Below, one piece after another: positions 54,574-64,000 of a DNA stretch of 64,000 nucleotides. Within the stretch, counting starts at the first letter, position 1. Each line of letters starts with the position of its first letter. The DNA is from Bombyx mori. Lineage: Eukaryota; Arthropoda; Insecta; Lepidoptera; Bombycidae. A program made the translations under genes and the position numbers. The stretch spans positions 3,610,001-3,674,000 of the forward strand of contig NC_085131.1 in NCBI RefSeq assembly GCF_030269925.1, read 5' to 3'. Below the pieces are notes generated by a model. It did no database searches. It had not been told where the DNA came from and saw nothing but the letters and a program-made list of their open reading frames with translations.

Positions 54574-54742
54574 ACGTCCAGAGAAGGTTTAAAAGGTAAG
54601 TAAATATGAATATGCTCGGAATTAAATAAAAAGTGTCCCCTGTCGGACGGATTCCTTTTGTTTGTTTTAAGTTTATTTTATACAAAAGCTTAGGTCTTTT
54701 ATTTATCGATTGAGGCACTACGAAGTCTGCCGGGTCAGCTAG
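54574..54742 (+). mobile_element. Helitron-like element HelB, copy 3, 5'-truncated
   Basis: GTCCAGAGAAGGTTTAAAAG to TCTGCCGGGTCAGCTAG|T. The 3' end is intact and the 5' half is missing. Confidence 0.75.
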
Positions 54743-55035
54743 TCGTGTAATAAAAATCCAACCCGCTAAATTATAATTTGCAAAATTACTGGTGGTAGGA
54801 CCTCATGTGTGTCCGCACGGGTGGGTGCCACCAACCTGCCTATTTCTGCCGTGAAGCAGTAATGCGTTTTGGTTTAAAGGATGGGGCAGCCGCTGTAGCT
54901 ATTCTGAGACCTTATAACTCATATCTCATTGTGGGTGGCGGCATTTACATTGTAGATGTCTATGGGCTTCAGTAACTACTTAACACCAGGTTCTGAGCTC
55001 GTCCATTCATCTAAGCCATAAAAAAAAACAAAAAT
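54743..55035 (+). mobile_element. Bm1 SINE entered by HelB
   Basis: Starts TCGTGTAATAAAAATCCAAC directly after the Helitron CTAG and runs to ATCTAAGCCATAAAAAAAA. The 5' half of the Bm1 is absent on the other side. Confidence 0.85.
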
Positions 55036-55253
55036 GTATCAAAATATTTTAAGCTCCGATCGATATTACATTTGCGAATATAATTTTATTGTCAACACTA
55101 ACATACAATCACACATATCTTGGTACGATATAGGATTTAAATAACCGTGCGACATTATAAACTAGGTCACGAGAACTTGCATATTATATTAGCATATCAC
55201 ATAATAATATATTAGTATATAAACGTCGCAACGCACACGGCTGTCTAAGATAA

Positions 55254-55671
55254 CTAGAGGTCCCGCAGTAGTCGAAATTCGACTATAATTAATTGGAATT
55301 GTAAGTTTGTACACTATTATGATTGTATTTTATACTTCTATAATCACAAATTTCGGCAAGACTATACTATAAAAAATATTAACAAAGACAAACAATATTT
55401 AATTTATTCTCAATTTGACAACAGACGTCAAGAACAAAAGTTTGACAATAAATAGTATGCATGCGTGTGTGCGTCAAATACATGGTATGTAGTGTGTGTA
55501 ATGTTTTCTTTATTGATTTAATGTATATTTTATGCATTATTTAAAAAAAATATTAGCATTGTGCACTTCTTCTCTATATTCTCTATAAGTGTGGAAAACT
55601 TCATAGTCCTCCGTCCGCGCAATTTTCGTAAAAAGGGATACAAAGTTTTTGCTCACATATTAATATACAGA
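55254..55671 (-). mobile_element. Helitron-like element HelA, copy 4
   Basis: Minus strand A|TCTGTATATTAATATGTGA to the AGTCGAATTTCGACT hairpin and CTCTAG|T. 418 bp. Confidence 0.88.
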
Positions 55672-55840
55672 TTGCCAGAGCGCACGACACGCTAAAGTTC
55701 CGCGGAGGTCTGTCTAGCTGTACCTAGCCCTTACATAAACGATACCTATAGATTTAATCTAGTTTTCAAACTATAACCACGTTACGTGTCTTGTGAGGGA
55801 CGTATTGAGATTTTTGAGATTAAAGTCAAATTTCTATTTA

Positions 55841-55912
55841 TTTTTTAATGGTTAAATGGGTGAACGAGCTCACTTGGTGTTAAGTGGTTAGCCGGGCCCA
55901 TAGATATCAAAA
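55841..55912 (-). mobile_element. Bm1 SINE 3' scrap
   Basis: TTTTTTAATGGTTAAATGGG, GAGCTCACTTGGTGTTAAG, GGGCCCATAGATATC. Confidence 0.65.
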
Positions 55913-56064
55913 TATGTCAAATGCTCAACTCTGTGGTGCAGTAATTTGCAGCCCTGATTGTTGCGCCGAGGGTTGTGGGTTCGATTCCCACATTGGGCAG
56001 GCATTCGTGAACATGAGCAAATTTGTTTGATCTTTGTGTTAGGGTGTTTATTATCTATCTTCTA

Positions 56065-56316
56065 TCTATATATATAAAAATAAATTGCTGTTCGTTAGTC
56101 TCGCTGAAACTCGAGAACGGCTGGACCGATTTGGCTAATTTTGGTCTTGAATTATTCGTGAAAGTCCAAAGAAGGTTTAAAAGGTGAAAAAATATGAAAA
56201 TTCTCGGAATTAAATAAAAATAACAATTTTGTTTATCCCTTGATTTTTATTTTATACAAAAGTTTAGGTCTTTTATTTATCGATTGAGGCACTACGAAGT
56301 CTGCCGGGTCAGCTAG
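56065..56316 (+). mobile_element. Helitron-like element HelB, copy 4
   Basis: A|TCTATATATATAAAAATAA to GCCGGGTCAGCTAG|T, both ends intact. Confidence 0.8.
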
Positions 56317-56407
56317 TATACAATATATGTCTAAATTGAAAGGTATATACATAAATATGTCAGTCTTTGGTGCTCATAACACGGGGAATAGTAATTTGGG
56401 GTCAGTG

Positions 56408-56541
56408 TGCTTACCGCGAGTTTTTAAGGTTCTTGATAGCGTAAAAGTTAACTAAATTTTTTATGGATTTGGATCGTTTGCCTACGTTTTTAAGTTTACT
56501 TTTACGCTATCGAGAACGTTAAAAAACTCTCACTAAGCACA
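56408..56541. mobile_element. foldback MITE PM, copy 3
   Basis: GCTTACCGCGAGTTTTTAAG and GTTAAAAAACTCTCACTAAG arms. The left arm has several mutations and the centre is shortened. Confidence 0.8.
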
Positions 56542-56779
56542 GTGATTACTAAACGTGATTTGTTCCCAGTTCCCTATTATTGTTTCCACTGATTCTCAAA
56601 CTTTGTACTGAGTTCGCGACACGCGTACACAGCGGCGCGATGCGAAACAGCACGGGAATATAAAAACAATGACCGGTTTTCTACGTCGTCGCGTTGCTAT
56701 GCGATAAGCAGGAAGTATGTTATCACGGCATGTAATGAAGTGATGTTCAATGATTGATCTAAAGTCTTCTTATTAATGA

Positions 56780-56820
56780 CTAGCGGCCCGCTCCGGCTCC
56801 GCTCGGGTTAACAAAAATTT
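56780..56820 (-). mobile_element. HelD 3'-end scrap
   Basis: CTAGCGGCCCGCTCCGGCTC and GCTCGGGTTAACAAAAATTT match the HelD terminus, then stop at a GATCCGG-repeat end (CGACGAAGGGCTCGACGAG, 56841-56859). Confidence 0.65.
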
Positions 56821-56865
56821 CATGGATTCTTCGCTTGCGACGAAGGGCTCGACGAGAACGATGAC

Positions 56866-57062
56866 CGGTTTTTTTTTCTACCTAATCTGATAGCCTTGAG
56901 AGGCTATTTCAGCGTAACCTTAACTGGTAGGTGAGCTCACGGGGCTCAAACCTGACGACGTTGCTAACACGAACCCTAGCAAGAGCCGTGCTTCGCAGAA
57001 TCTACCACCGGATCGGAAACGCGACCCACTGAGAAGATCCGGCGAGAAACTCAGTGGGCTGG
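56866..57062 (+). repeat. GATCCGG repeat, near consensus
   Basis: T-rich start to GGCGAGAAACTCAGTGGGCT with few changes. It ends abruptly at GGTCGACC. Confidence 0.85.
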
Positions 57063-57869
57063 TCGACCGGGTTCCCAGGCGAAAGCCTTAGTTTTCTGTA
57101 CAGCACCCACGGAAAGATATACAAGATAGAGATAGGTATAGGCCGACCTAGATAGACTATGTAATGATTAACAATGATCAATATGCGTTTTCGATGCTTT
57201 TATCTTTGAATATAATTCAATATGCCTTTCCTATCCCTAGAGTTTGTTACAAACGAGAGCTGAGTACACACACTAGACTTAGAGCCGCGGCGGTCGCACG
57301 TGACCGTGCCTCATAAACGTTGCAAGCGGCCAAATGGACCGTGTGTACAAGCTTTATATGCAAACATACTACATACGACTTACGAATGTATGTATTATTA
57401 TGTTTGCGATACGAATTGGTTCACCTTGCGTATTTAATTTTAATCTCGGATCTCTTGGACTGGAGCAGTGAATGTTTATCGATCGTGTTGAAAATTATAT
57501 TGTGAGAATCGATTTTTTTTTGTTTTAAGACGCTGACATATATTGATTTTGGATTTGAACGAAATCTTAATATCGAATTGGACCTTAAGCGATTGTCAAA
57601 GCTATTATTTGCAAAAATCTTACGCTTAGAAAATGGATTACATAAAATCTCTCAAGCTTTTGATAATTATTAAAAAGAAACAAATGATTTTTTCATTTGT
57701 TTACTTCGCATAGTGATGGGTCCTTTGAAATAATGATGATTCATGAGAATTCGATTGTGATCACGAATCGATATAACGAGTTACGATTCACACTGATTTA
57801 AAAATCGATTCAATAATAGGAAAGGGTGCGCCTTCCACAAAGCACTAGATTCCCTCCTAGGATAACTGT
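57063..57869. other. unannotated sequence
   Basis: No recognised feature. Confidence 0.35.
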
Positions 57870-58112
57870 AGGCCCGAAGCAGTTTCTAGCTTCGCCAGGA
57901 CGGGTGCGCGAGCACGGCTCAGCCAGGAGGTGGGATATGCTAATAGTTGCTCAAGCGTTTCTGAAGGAGATTGGAGAACTGAAGAGCAGCTTCTCTCCAA
58001 ATCCATCTACTACCGGTTCGGAATCGCGACCTGTTAGGTTCCGTCGAGAAACTCAGTGGGCTGATTTTATAAGCTAGGCTTCACGACGAATTCGACGAGT
58101 ATGGTTAGTGTG
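57870..58112 (+). repeat. GATCCGG repeat, older subfamily
   Basis: GGCCCGAAGCAGTTTCTAGC, CGGCTCAGCCAGGAGGTGGG, CTACTACCGGTTCGGAATCG, AATTCGACGAGTATGGTTAG. Confidence 0.65.
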
Positions 58113-58268
58113 GTTAGTGCGAGTTTTTTAACGTTCTCGATAGCGTAAACGTTAACTCAAATTGTAGGCAGTCGGGACAGCGCCCCTAGCGGCAAGTTGT
58201 TCCATCTCCATACAAAGGTGAGTTAACTTTTACGCTATCGAGAACTTTAAAAAACTCGCACTAAGCAC
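58113..58268. mobile_element. foldback MITE PM, copy 4
   Basis: GTTAGTGCGAGTTTTTTAAC and AAAAAACTCGCACTAAGCAC arms. The best-preserved ends of the four copies. Confidence 0.85.
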
Positions 58269-59009
58269 ATAGGTGAACCTGTGCGTGAACCCAAAACTAC
58301 AGGCGTCCAACAAAAGTGTTAGTGGATCAAATAGATCGGTGAGGATGCGTCTAAGGCAGCCAGATGAGCCATGAACTTGTCTATATTCTTTATGCGGTTT
58401 TTTGTGTCTGTTATTTAAATTTATCACAATTCAAATTACTTTTTTTTTACAAAACCAATATCGTTGCAATAAAACTATTCGGACTGGTCGACTGAAAGCA
58501 TTTTAACGTGAAAACATCTGACTTCATGAATAATTCATGTATCAACCACAATTAAATTCAGAGCACATCACGAAACTGTCAAAACTTAGCCGAGTAACAA
58601 ACTTCTAAAACGTCATAATACAACATTTGACGTTCTGTCAACATTAACTGTCACGGATTGCAATATAAACGGCGAAGGGTAACAGTCTATAATGCTCGAG
58701 CCATAAAAGTAAAAACAGAATAAAACTAATGGGTGAAACGGATCGTCGGCAAAACTCGAGAGGGGGGGGAGGTCGATTGTAGGTTACAACTTTACTACGG
58801 GGCCACTCTCGGTTCCATTCATAACTTTTTACAAGTTTATCTGACGGCGATACCTCGTACATATTTATGTTTGTGGGCAGGTCATAGATCATGAATTTAA
58901 TAACTGAAACAGATGGGTAGGGTTCGATTAACGGATATTACGTACGTAACGTTCTGAATACAACGAAAACAAAAACAAAAAACAATTAGCCAACTTTATG
59001 CTTAAAATG
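58269..59009. other. unannotated sequence
   Basis: No recognised feature apart from short A/T runs. Confidence 0.35.
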
Positions 59010-59228
59010 ATTTTTTTTTCTTAGGTGGGTGGACGAGCTCACCCGAGCCCACCGGAGCCCATAGACATCAACAACGTTGTAGCGGGCTTAGTTTAGTCTG
59101 ATCGAGTCTTCGCACAATACACTATCGTGTTTTGTTATCAAAGTCACCCTACATAAAATACACGCTCTATATATAAGCACAGACTCAGTAACGTAAATGC
59201 CGCCACCCACCTTGAGACAGAACTTCTA
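59010..59228 (-). mobile_element. Bm1 SINE, rearranged
   Basis: TTCTTAGGTGGGTGGACGAG and GGAGCCCATAGACATCAAC, then about 115 bp of unrelated DNA, then AACGTAAATGCCGCCACCCA and CTTGAGACAGAACTTCTAG. Confidence 0.65.
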
Positions 59229-60514
59229 GACAGAAGACCAGTCGTTACGATAATATCAATTATTAACTCGTATTTATGAATCCTATTTTGAAAAATACAG
59301 CAACAAAAACAAAATGTCTTGTCATTGTAGGCTATCAAGTGGTCGTTCGTGCCTTAAAGGTTTCAATGTCAAAATTCCCTGAGGTTAGCATTTGATAATG
59401 GGACACCATCCAGCTAAGATATGTAGAAACATAATCCCTAGTGTTTGTGAATTGAAAAGAAGAGAAATGGAAAGAATTTGTCATATTAATCGATTATAGG
59501 TGTTTGACAAATACCGGTATGACTAGATTATTCCAAGCAAATCGAGACCTCATTTAACCTTAGTAGGCTGAGTAAGCTAAACTGAGGACGCATATGAATA
59601 CTTCAGCGTAAAATTAACGAAACTTAGGTAATCTCAAATATAAAAAAATTACCGATGAGTTCTCTTTAACTAAAACCATTAAGAGATTGCGTTTAATACC
59701 TAACATAAGCTAACGAGATATATCGATTAAAATGACTATTGGCTTATGTTGTTCTATGCTCATGAGCTGGTGTGCTTCAAATATTTCATTATTTTGATTT
59801 CATCAACATCTACAGATAGTGACCAGTTCGATGGAAATTTTCTCCTTCGTGGCCCTCAACAACCCCCCCCCCCTCTTTCCATCACAACATGAATGCCGCC
59901 ATGTGCCTTAAGACATGAGGTCGAAGTCGATAGTATCCCAGTCTTCGAATCGGAAGGCATAATGACTAGCTAACAACACGCCTCCCACAGCAACAGCAAA
60001 ATTAGTATTTTACCAAACCGTCATTTCACGGGTTAAAAGCGGTCAAAAGTAATTTTAAAATGTTCATAATCTTTGACTTTCCGCGCGCACACATGCGCAG
60101 TGCAGCCGTCGGTGCCAACAGCACACATACAAAAATCGAAATATAAAGTTTGTTTTAGTCGAGCATTCGGCATGAATGAAAGCGAAAGGGCGCGCTCGAT
60201 GTCTTCATCATAACAATCGTATTTTCCAGGCTGTATGTGTATTTAAAACTACGTCATTTCTTTTTTTTTTTAAACTGTTTTTTTTTTCTTCCGATTTTTA
60301 GTCTGTGGATTTTGGCAAGATTTTTCGTTGGGAGTGGACAAATGAGTTTTCAGTCCATTATAGTCATTTATGTGGCTCTTGTATTCATGAGTCTCCTGTA
60401 AAGTTGCAAATATGTCGCTTAAAGCCTTTCAGCCGTTGAATATAGTATACTAATTGATTTAAATAAATTTTCTTGTCAAATTGCCCCGAATGAAAATTTT
60501 GTAATGTATTTATC
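59229..60514. other. 1.3 kb without recognised genes
   Basis: ATGCCGCCATGTGCCTTAAG near 59892 may be a very old Bm1. The rest is unassigned. Confidence 0.3.
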
Positions 60515-60590
60515 TGCTGGGAATCGAACTCAGTCTCCGCAGTGTTGTTGTAGTCATAGCCATTATACCAAAGAGGCGATTAGACATTTT
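60515..60590 (-). mobile_element. tRNA-like SINE head, isolated
   Basis: The minus strand shows TTTGGTATAATGGCTATGAC and CTGAGTTCGATTCCCAGC, spaced like A- and B-boxes. Acceptor ends do not pair well, so it is a SINE or tRNA pseudogene. Confidence 0.45.
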
Positions 60591-60916
60591 ATTTGGCACG
60601 TTACAACGTTCCAAAGAGATTACAGTAACATAACTAATCATCAATAAGATAATCATCTAGTACACAAAGAATACGATAGATGGCGTTGTGTGTAGTAAGT
60701 ACAAAATTACGAAAGCGTATGTCATGTAGTTAAATTTTATTTGTACAAACATTCACATTGAGACGTGACCACAGTAAATCGAATAAATCGATATCGTTAC
60801 TTGAATTTTTTCAATTATAGTTTGCACATATTAACCAGTCTGCCTATTTCTGCTGCAAAACAGTCTTGCGAAACCGGCCTAGACGCAAAACAACGAAGAT
60901 CTTCACACTTTTCTAA
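60591..60916. other. unannotated sequence
   Basis: CTGCCTATTTCTGCTGCAAA near 60840 is a short Bm1 scrap. No genes. Confidence 0.35.
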
Positions 60917-61140
60917 ATTTTTTTAATGCTTAGATGGATGGATGAGCTCACAGCCCACCTAGTGTTAAGTGGTTACTGGAGCCCATAGACATCCGCAACG
61001 TAAATGCGCCAGCCACCTTGAGATATAAGCTCTAAGTTCTCAATATAGTTACAACGGCTACCCGACCCTTCAAACCGAAACGCATCACTGCTTCACGGCA
61101 GAAATAGGTGGTGGTACCTACCCGTGCGGACTCACAAGTA
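60917..61140 (-). mobile_element. Bm1 SINE, 5'-truncated
   Basis: TTTAATGCTTAGATGGATGG to CTACCCGTGCGGACTCACAA. Confidence 0.92.
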
Positions 61141-61571
61141 AGACTTTAGACGAAAATAATGAAATCGCTCAACATGTTAATAACGTTCTCTGAAAGTTTT
61201 AACATTACCGATGCTGCTTTCATGCAATTACAAGTACCTATGTACGTATTACGAAGCGAACGATCATTCTTATCGGTAAAAAACAACACGCGACCTGAGG
61301 CGATGACGCTTGTGGAAACAGGAGCGCGGGTTGGCGACCGTCATAGGTAACGTGACACCTAGGGTTGTCACTTGTCAGAGACCAGTCTAATTAATAAACA
61401 ATTTGTTTGATCTTCGTTGTTGAATGTAGCCATTGTGAGCCGTGAGGTCGAACCCTGTTCCAACAGGCCTGCTTTGCTTAAGTACTGCTACAAATGAATA
61501 TATTTTTTTAATGAAGTATAATGTAATATCCCTAAAATGTATATCTACATATTTATTAAAGTCTCAGCAAA
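61141..61571. other. unannotated sequence
   Basis: GGTCGAACCCTGTTCC near 61446 is B-box-like but has no A-box. Confidence 0.3.
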
Positions 61572-62108
61572 AAAAAAAATTCTATTCGAAATGGCCATCT
61601 TTGGCTTTTATACAGGCCTTTAATCTGTTTGGCCACGATTCTATAGATTTAAGCACTGCTTCCAAGGGAAATTTCGCCACTGCTTGCTCCAAAGATTTTT
61701 TAAGGGACTCAATGTCGCCGTGTCGCTTATGCCTTGTTCGGACTAGGCGAGTATTTTAGTCGAGTACGAGTAATTTAGTAGCTAAATGTGTCTGAGCACC
61801 ACAAATTTAGTCGAGTAGGTTAGTAAATAATTTAGTCAAGTCAATCCATTTTGCTCTATTTTTTCGGGCGAGTAGTGAGTAGTTTAGCCACTAAATAACT
61901 CGGTACTCGACTAAAATACTCGCCTAGTCCGAACAAGGCTTTAGAGCAGGGCATGGCTTTAATTGTAAAGATTGATTTAGGGCATGTCCTGTATAGCGAC
62001 GATAAACACCGAGCTTCAGGTCTTGTTTTATAATACGGGACAGAGTCCTAGCGGGAATCTTCATATCTCGCGATAAGATCTTTTGCTTCCTAACGGGGTA
62101 GGCTGGTG
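61572..62108 (-). pseudogene. decayed mariner/IS630-type transposase, MITE-split
   Basis: On the minus strand a helix-turn-helix piece (KILSRDMKIPARTLSRIIK, then YRRYTGHAL) lies at about 62085-61960. A C-terminal piece (KRHGDIESLKKSLEQAVAKF, then SIESWPNRLKACIKAK, GHFE, stop) lies at about 61730-61588. The catalytic middle with its Asp triad is deleted. A MITE (61731-61939) sits at the joint. Non-functional. Confidence 0.65.
61731..61939. mobile_element. 209-bp MITE with 37-bp perfect inverted ends
   Basis: GCCTTGTTCGGACTAGGCGA... and its exact inverse ...TCGCCTAGTCCGAACAAGGC. The interior repeats TTTAGTCGAGTA-like and TAGTAGCTAAAT-like words. The target duplication is unclear. Confidence 0.85.
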
Positions 62109-62256
62109 GAGCTATCGTTGCCTGTACTAATTGGACGTCCTATCAAGAAATTAGCTATCGGAGGACGACAGTGACGAAATCAATTATTAATATTTATGTA
62201 AGCACAAGTATATAGGGTGTAGGGAAAAGGAAGGACGGTGCTTTCGGAAATTTCGG

Positions 62257-62375
62257 TAGGCAGCGGCTTGGTCGGTAGGCCGCGTCTTGGCTCTGCCCCT
62301 GGCATTGCTGAAATCCATGGGCGAAGGTAACCACTCGCCCTCAGGTATGCTCGTCTAAAAACTTGAATAAAAAGT
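62257..62375 (+). mobile_element. LINE 3' tail with partial duplication
   Basis: GGTAGGCAGCGGCTTGG is followed at once by GGTAGGCCGCGTCTTGGCTC, then CCATGGGCGAAGGTAACCAC and a deleted end. Same family as 50-54 kb. Confidence 0.8.
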
Positions 62376-62384
62376 AGGCGACTT

Positions 62385-62583
62385 TTATTTATTTATTGTT
62401 TAGATGGGTGGACGAGCTCACAGCCCACCTGGTGTTAAGTGGTTACTGGAGCACATAGACATCCACAACGTAAATGCGCCACCCACCTTGAGATATAAAT
62501 TCTAAGGTCTCAGTATAGTTACAACGGCTGCCCCACCCTTCAAACCGAAACACATTACTGCTTCACGGCAGAAATAGGGGGGA
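62385..62583 (-). mobile_element. Bm1 SINE, 5'-truncated
   Basis: TTATTGTTTAGATGGGTGG to CACTGCTTCACGGCAGA-type sequence near 62573. Confidence 0.9.
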
Positions 62584-62774
62584 ATACTAATAGTTGTTGC
62601 ATTGAACAATTTTCATGCAATTTATCACGATTATAAATTATGATATGGACAATTTAAAGATTGGAGAGAGTGCAGGGCGTGTTAGCAGCGCGTTACATTG
62701 CTGTTTCAATAAAAGTCCGATAAATTAACAATTATTTTTGTTCAGCTGAGCAAATGAATATTATTATTTGATAA

Positions 62775-63198
62775 TCTATATATTAATACGTGAAGCAAAA
62801 ACTTTGTATCCCTTTTTACGAAAATTGCGCGGACGGAGGAGTATCAAATTTTCCACACTTATAGAGAATATAGAGAAGAAGTGCACAATGCTAATATTTT
62901 TTTTAAATAATGCATAAAAGATACATTAAATCAATAAAGAAAACATTACACACACTACATAGGTACCATGTATTTGACACACACACGCATGCATACTATT
63001 TATTGTCAAACTTTTGTTCTGAACGTATGTGGTCAAATTGAGAATAGATTAAATATTGTTTGTCTTTCTTAATATTTTTTTATAATGTAGCCTTGGCGAA
63101 ATTTGTGATTATAGAAGTATAAAATACAATCATAATAGTGTACAAACTTACAATTCCAATTAATTATAGTCGAATTTCGACTACTGCGGGACCTCTAG
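62775..63198 (+). mobile_element. Helitron-like element HelA, copy 6
   Basis: A|TCTATATATTAATACGTGA start, AGTCGAATTTCGACT hairpin and CTCTAG|T end. 424 bp. Confidence 0.9.
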
Positions 63199-63860
63199 TT
63201 TCTTTAAATACGTTTCGCCTTTGCTCTTGATCTCTACGTCTTGTAGAATACGTACATGTTTCATTGTGTTTCTTATGTATTCGAAGATCAGTTATAAAGT
63301 AGGAGCCCTAGATGTGAGCGGCGGGTGTGGGGCGGGTGCGAGGCGCGGGTGCGAGGCGCGGGGGCGGAGGGGCCGCCCTTGCGCGAAGGTGAGTCGACAA
63401 TTAACGAGGCGCGGTCATTCCTCCGCGAGGCGGCTGGCGCGGTGTCAACGATTCCGATCATCCTGGAGCGATGGCGAGCGACCGGACGCGGCGCCCGCGA
63501 CCCACACAACCCATGAAACGAACAGAAGGCATAGACGAGGCTTTATTAAAGATAAAACCTAATCAAGATAATAATATTTTATTTTTATTGAAGTCTGCCT
63601 GATGAATAACCTTTACTGTTGTTGCTGTGGTACTCATAAGTATTAAGACAATATAGTACGACCGAATTCACAATATGATGTTGCTCTCTGTTCTCATCGA
63701 TGAGCTGTCTATTAACCTTTAATAAAGGAACGTCGTGCTGATGTTTTTCCAAAGCCACTGAAAAATGCCGGCCATTCAGGTAAATATTTGTTAAATTTAT
63801 CTGAAGCGTTCCCGAATTAACACTTTACGATATGATGTACGCCATAAAAAAAGTTACGGT
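63199..63860. other. unannotated stretch with GC-rich island
   Basis: About 63310-63520 is very GC-rich, with short GCGGGTGCGAGGC repeats near 63335-63362. Frames of up to 113 codons cross it on both strands, as expected by chance. Confidence 0.35.
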
Positions 63861-63945
63861 AGGAAGCAGCTTAGCATTGCTGACGTTCATAGGCAACGGT
63901 AACCACTCACTACCAGGTGGGTTGTATGTTCTTCTGCCTATAAGG
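63861..63945 (+). mobile_element. LINE 3' tail, diverged
   Basis: GGTAGGAAGCAGCTTAGC, CAACGGTAACCACTCACTAC, TTCTTCTGCCTATAAGG. Same family as 50-54 kb. The window ends 55 bp later. Confidence 0.7.
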
Positions 63946-64000
63946 CCCCTATGAGGAGGCAGTCTCCTCCCGGTGATGGTCAAGGGGCGACCTCAGGGAG

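Larger units (their letters stand above)
55918..56578 (+). mobile_element. SINE-S copy carrying a Helitron and a MITE
   Basis: tRNA-like head with TGTGGTGCAGTAATTTGCAG and B-box TGGGTTCGATTCCCAC. The body is broken at 56064 by HelB, resumes at 56317 (TATACATAAATATGTCAGTC, GGTGCTCATAACACGG, TTTGGGGTCAGTGTG), is broken again by PM, and ends TGATTTGTTCCCAGTTCCC. Confidence 0.75.

Noticed and set aside
63221..63562. 113-codon frame across the GC-rich island
   Set aside because: Overlapped by equally long frames in other phases and on the other strand; expected by chance.

Overview
This is 64 kb of nuclear insect DNA, almost certainly from a silk moth of the genus Bombyx (B. mori or a close relative). 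The main evidence is about thirty copies, whole or broken, of the tRNA-headed SINE Bm1, in both orientations. Alongside them are Helitron, mariner and LINE families typical of moths. The DNA is AT-rich and intron- or intergenic-like. I found no convincing host protein-coding exon, rRNA or functional tRNA. The only long intact reading frame belongs to a LINE retrotransposon.

Layout. 0-10 kb: mostly unique sequence with a few old repeats and several GC-rich islands. 10.5-13.7 kb: a complete, very young non-autonomous LTR retrotransposon. It has two 307-bp LTRs that look identical and a 4-bp target duplication. It carries no recognisable gag/pol, but an internal three-fold 203-212 bp repeat in which every unit folds into five consecutive hairpins. 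13.8-14.7 kb: two abutting foldback elements. 15-49 kb: a mosaic of Bm1, LINE 3' tails, five Helitron-like families with A|TC...CTAG|T borders, small MITEs and GC-rich unique islands. 50.0-54.2 kb: a Helitron interrupted by a 3.67-kb LINE with an intact endonuclease/reverse transcriptase frame on the minus strand. 54-64 kb: more nested repeats (a SINE holding both a Helitron and a MITE; a decayed mariner transposase holding a MITE).

Working together: Bm1, SINE-S and the short LINE tails cannot copy themselves and would need a LINE reverse transcriptase. The intact LINE at 50-54 kb is a plausible source for the LINE tails that share its 3' end. Whether it also mobilises Bm1 cannot be told from the sequence. 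The short Helitrons and MITEs would need transposases from elsewhere in the genome. The nesting gives a relative time order at several loci: oldest Bm1/SINE-S copies, then MITEs and Helitrons, then the LINE and the LTR element.

The repeat-poor GC-rich islands (near 0.6, 2.6, 8.2, 9.0, 18.9, 21.3, 25, 29.7, 31.9, 36.6 and 63.4 kb) often contain TAATTA-like cores. They are the best candidates for host regulatory DNA. Family names other than Bm1 (SINE-S, HelA-E, GATCCGG repeat, PM) are labels made for this report.
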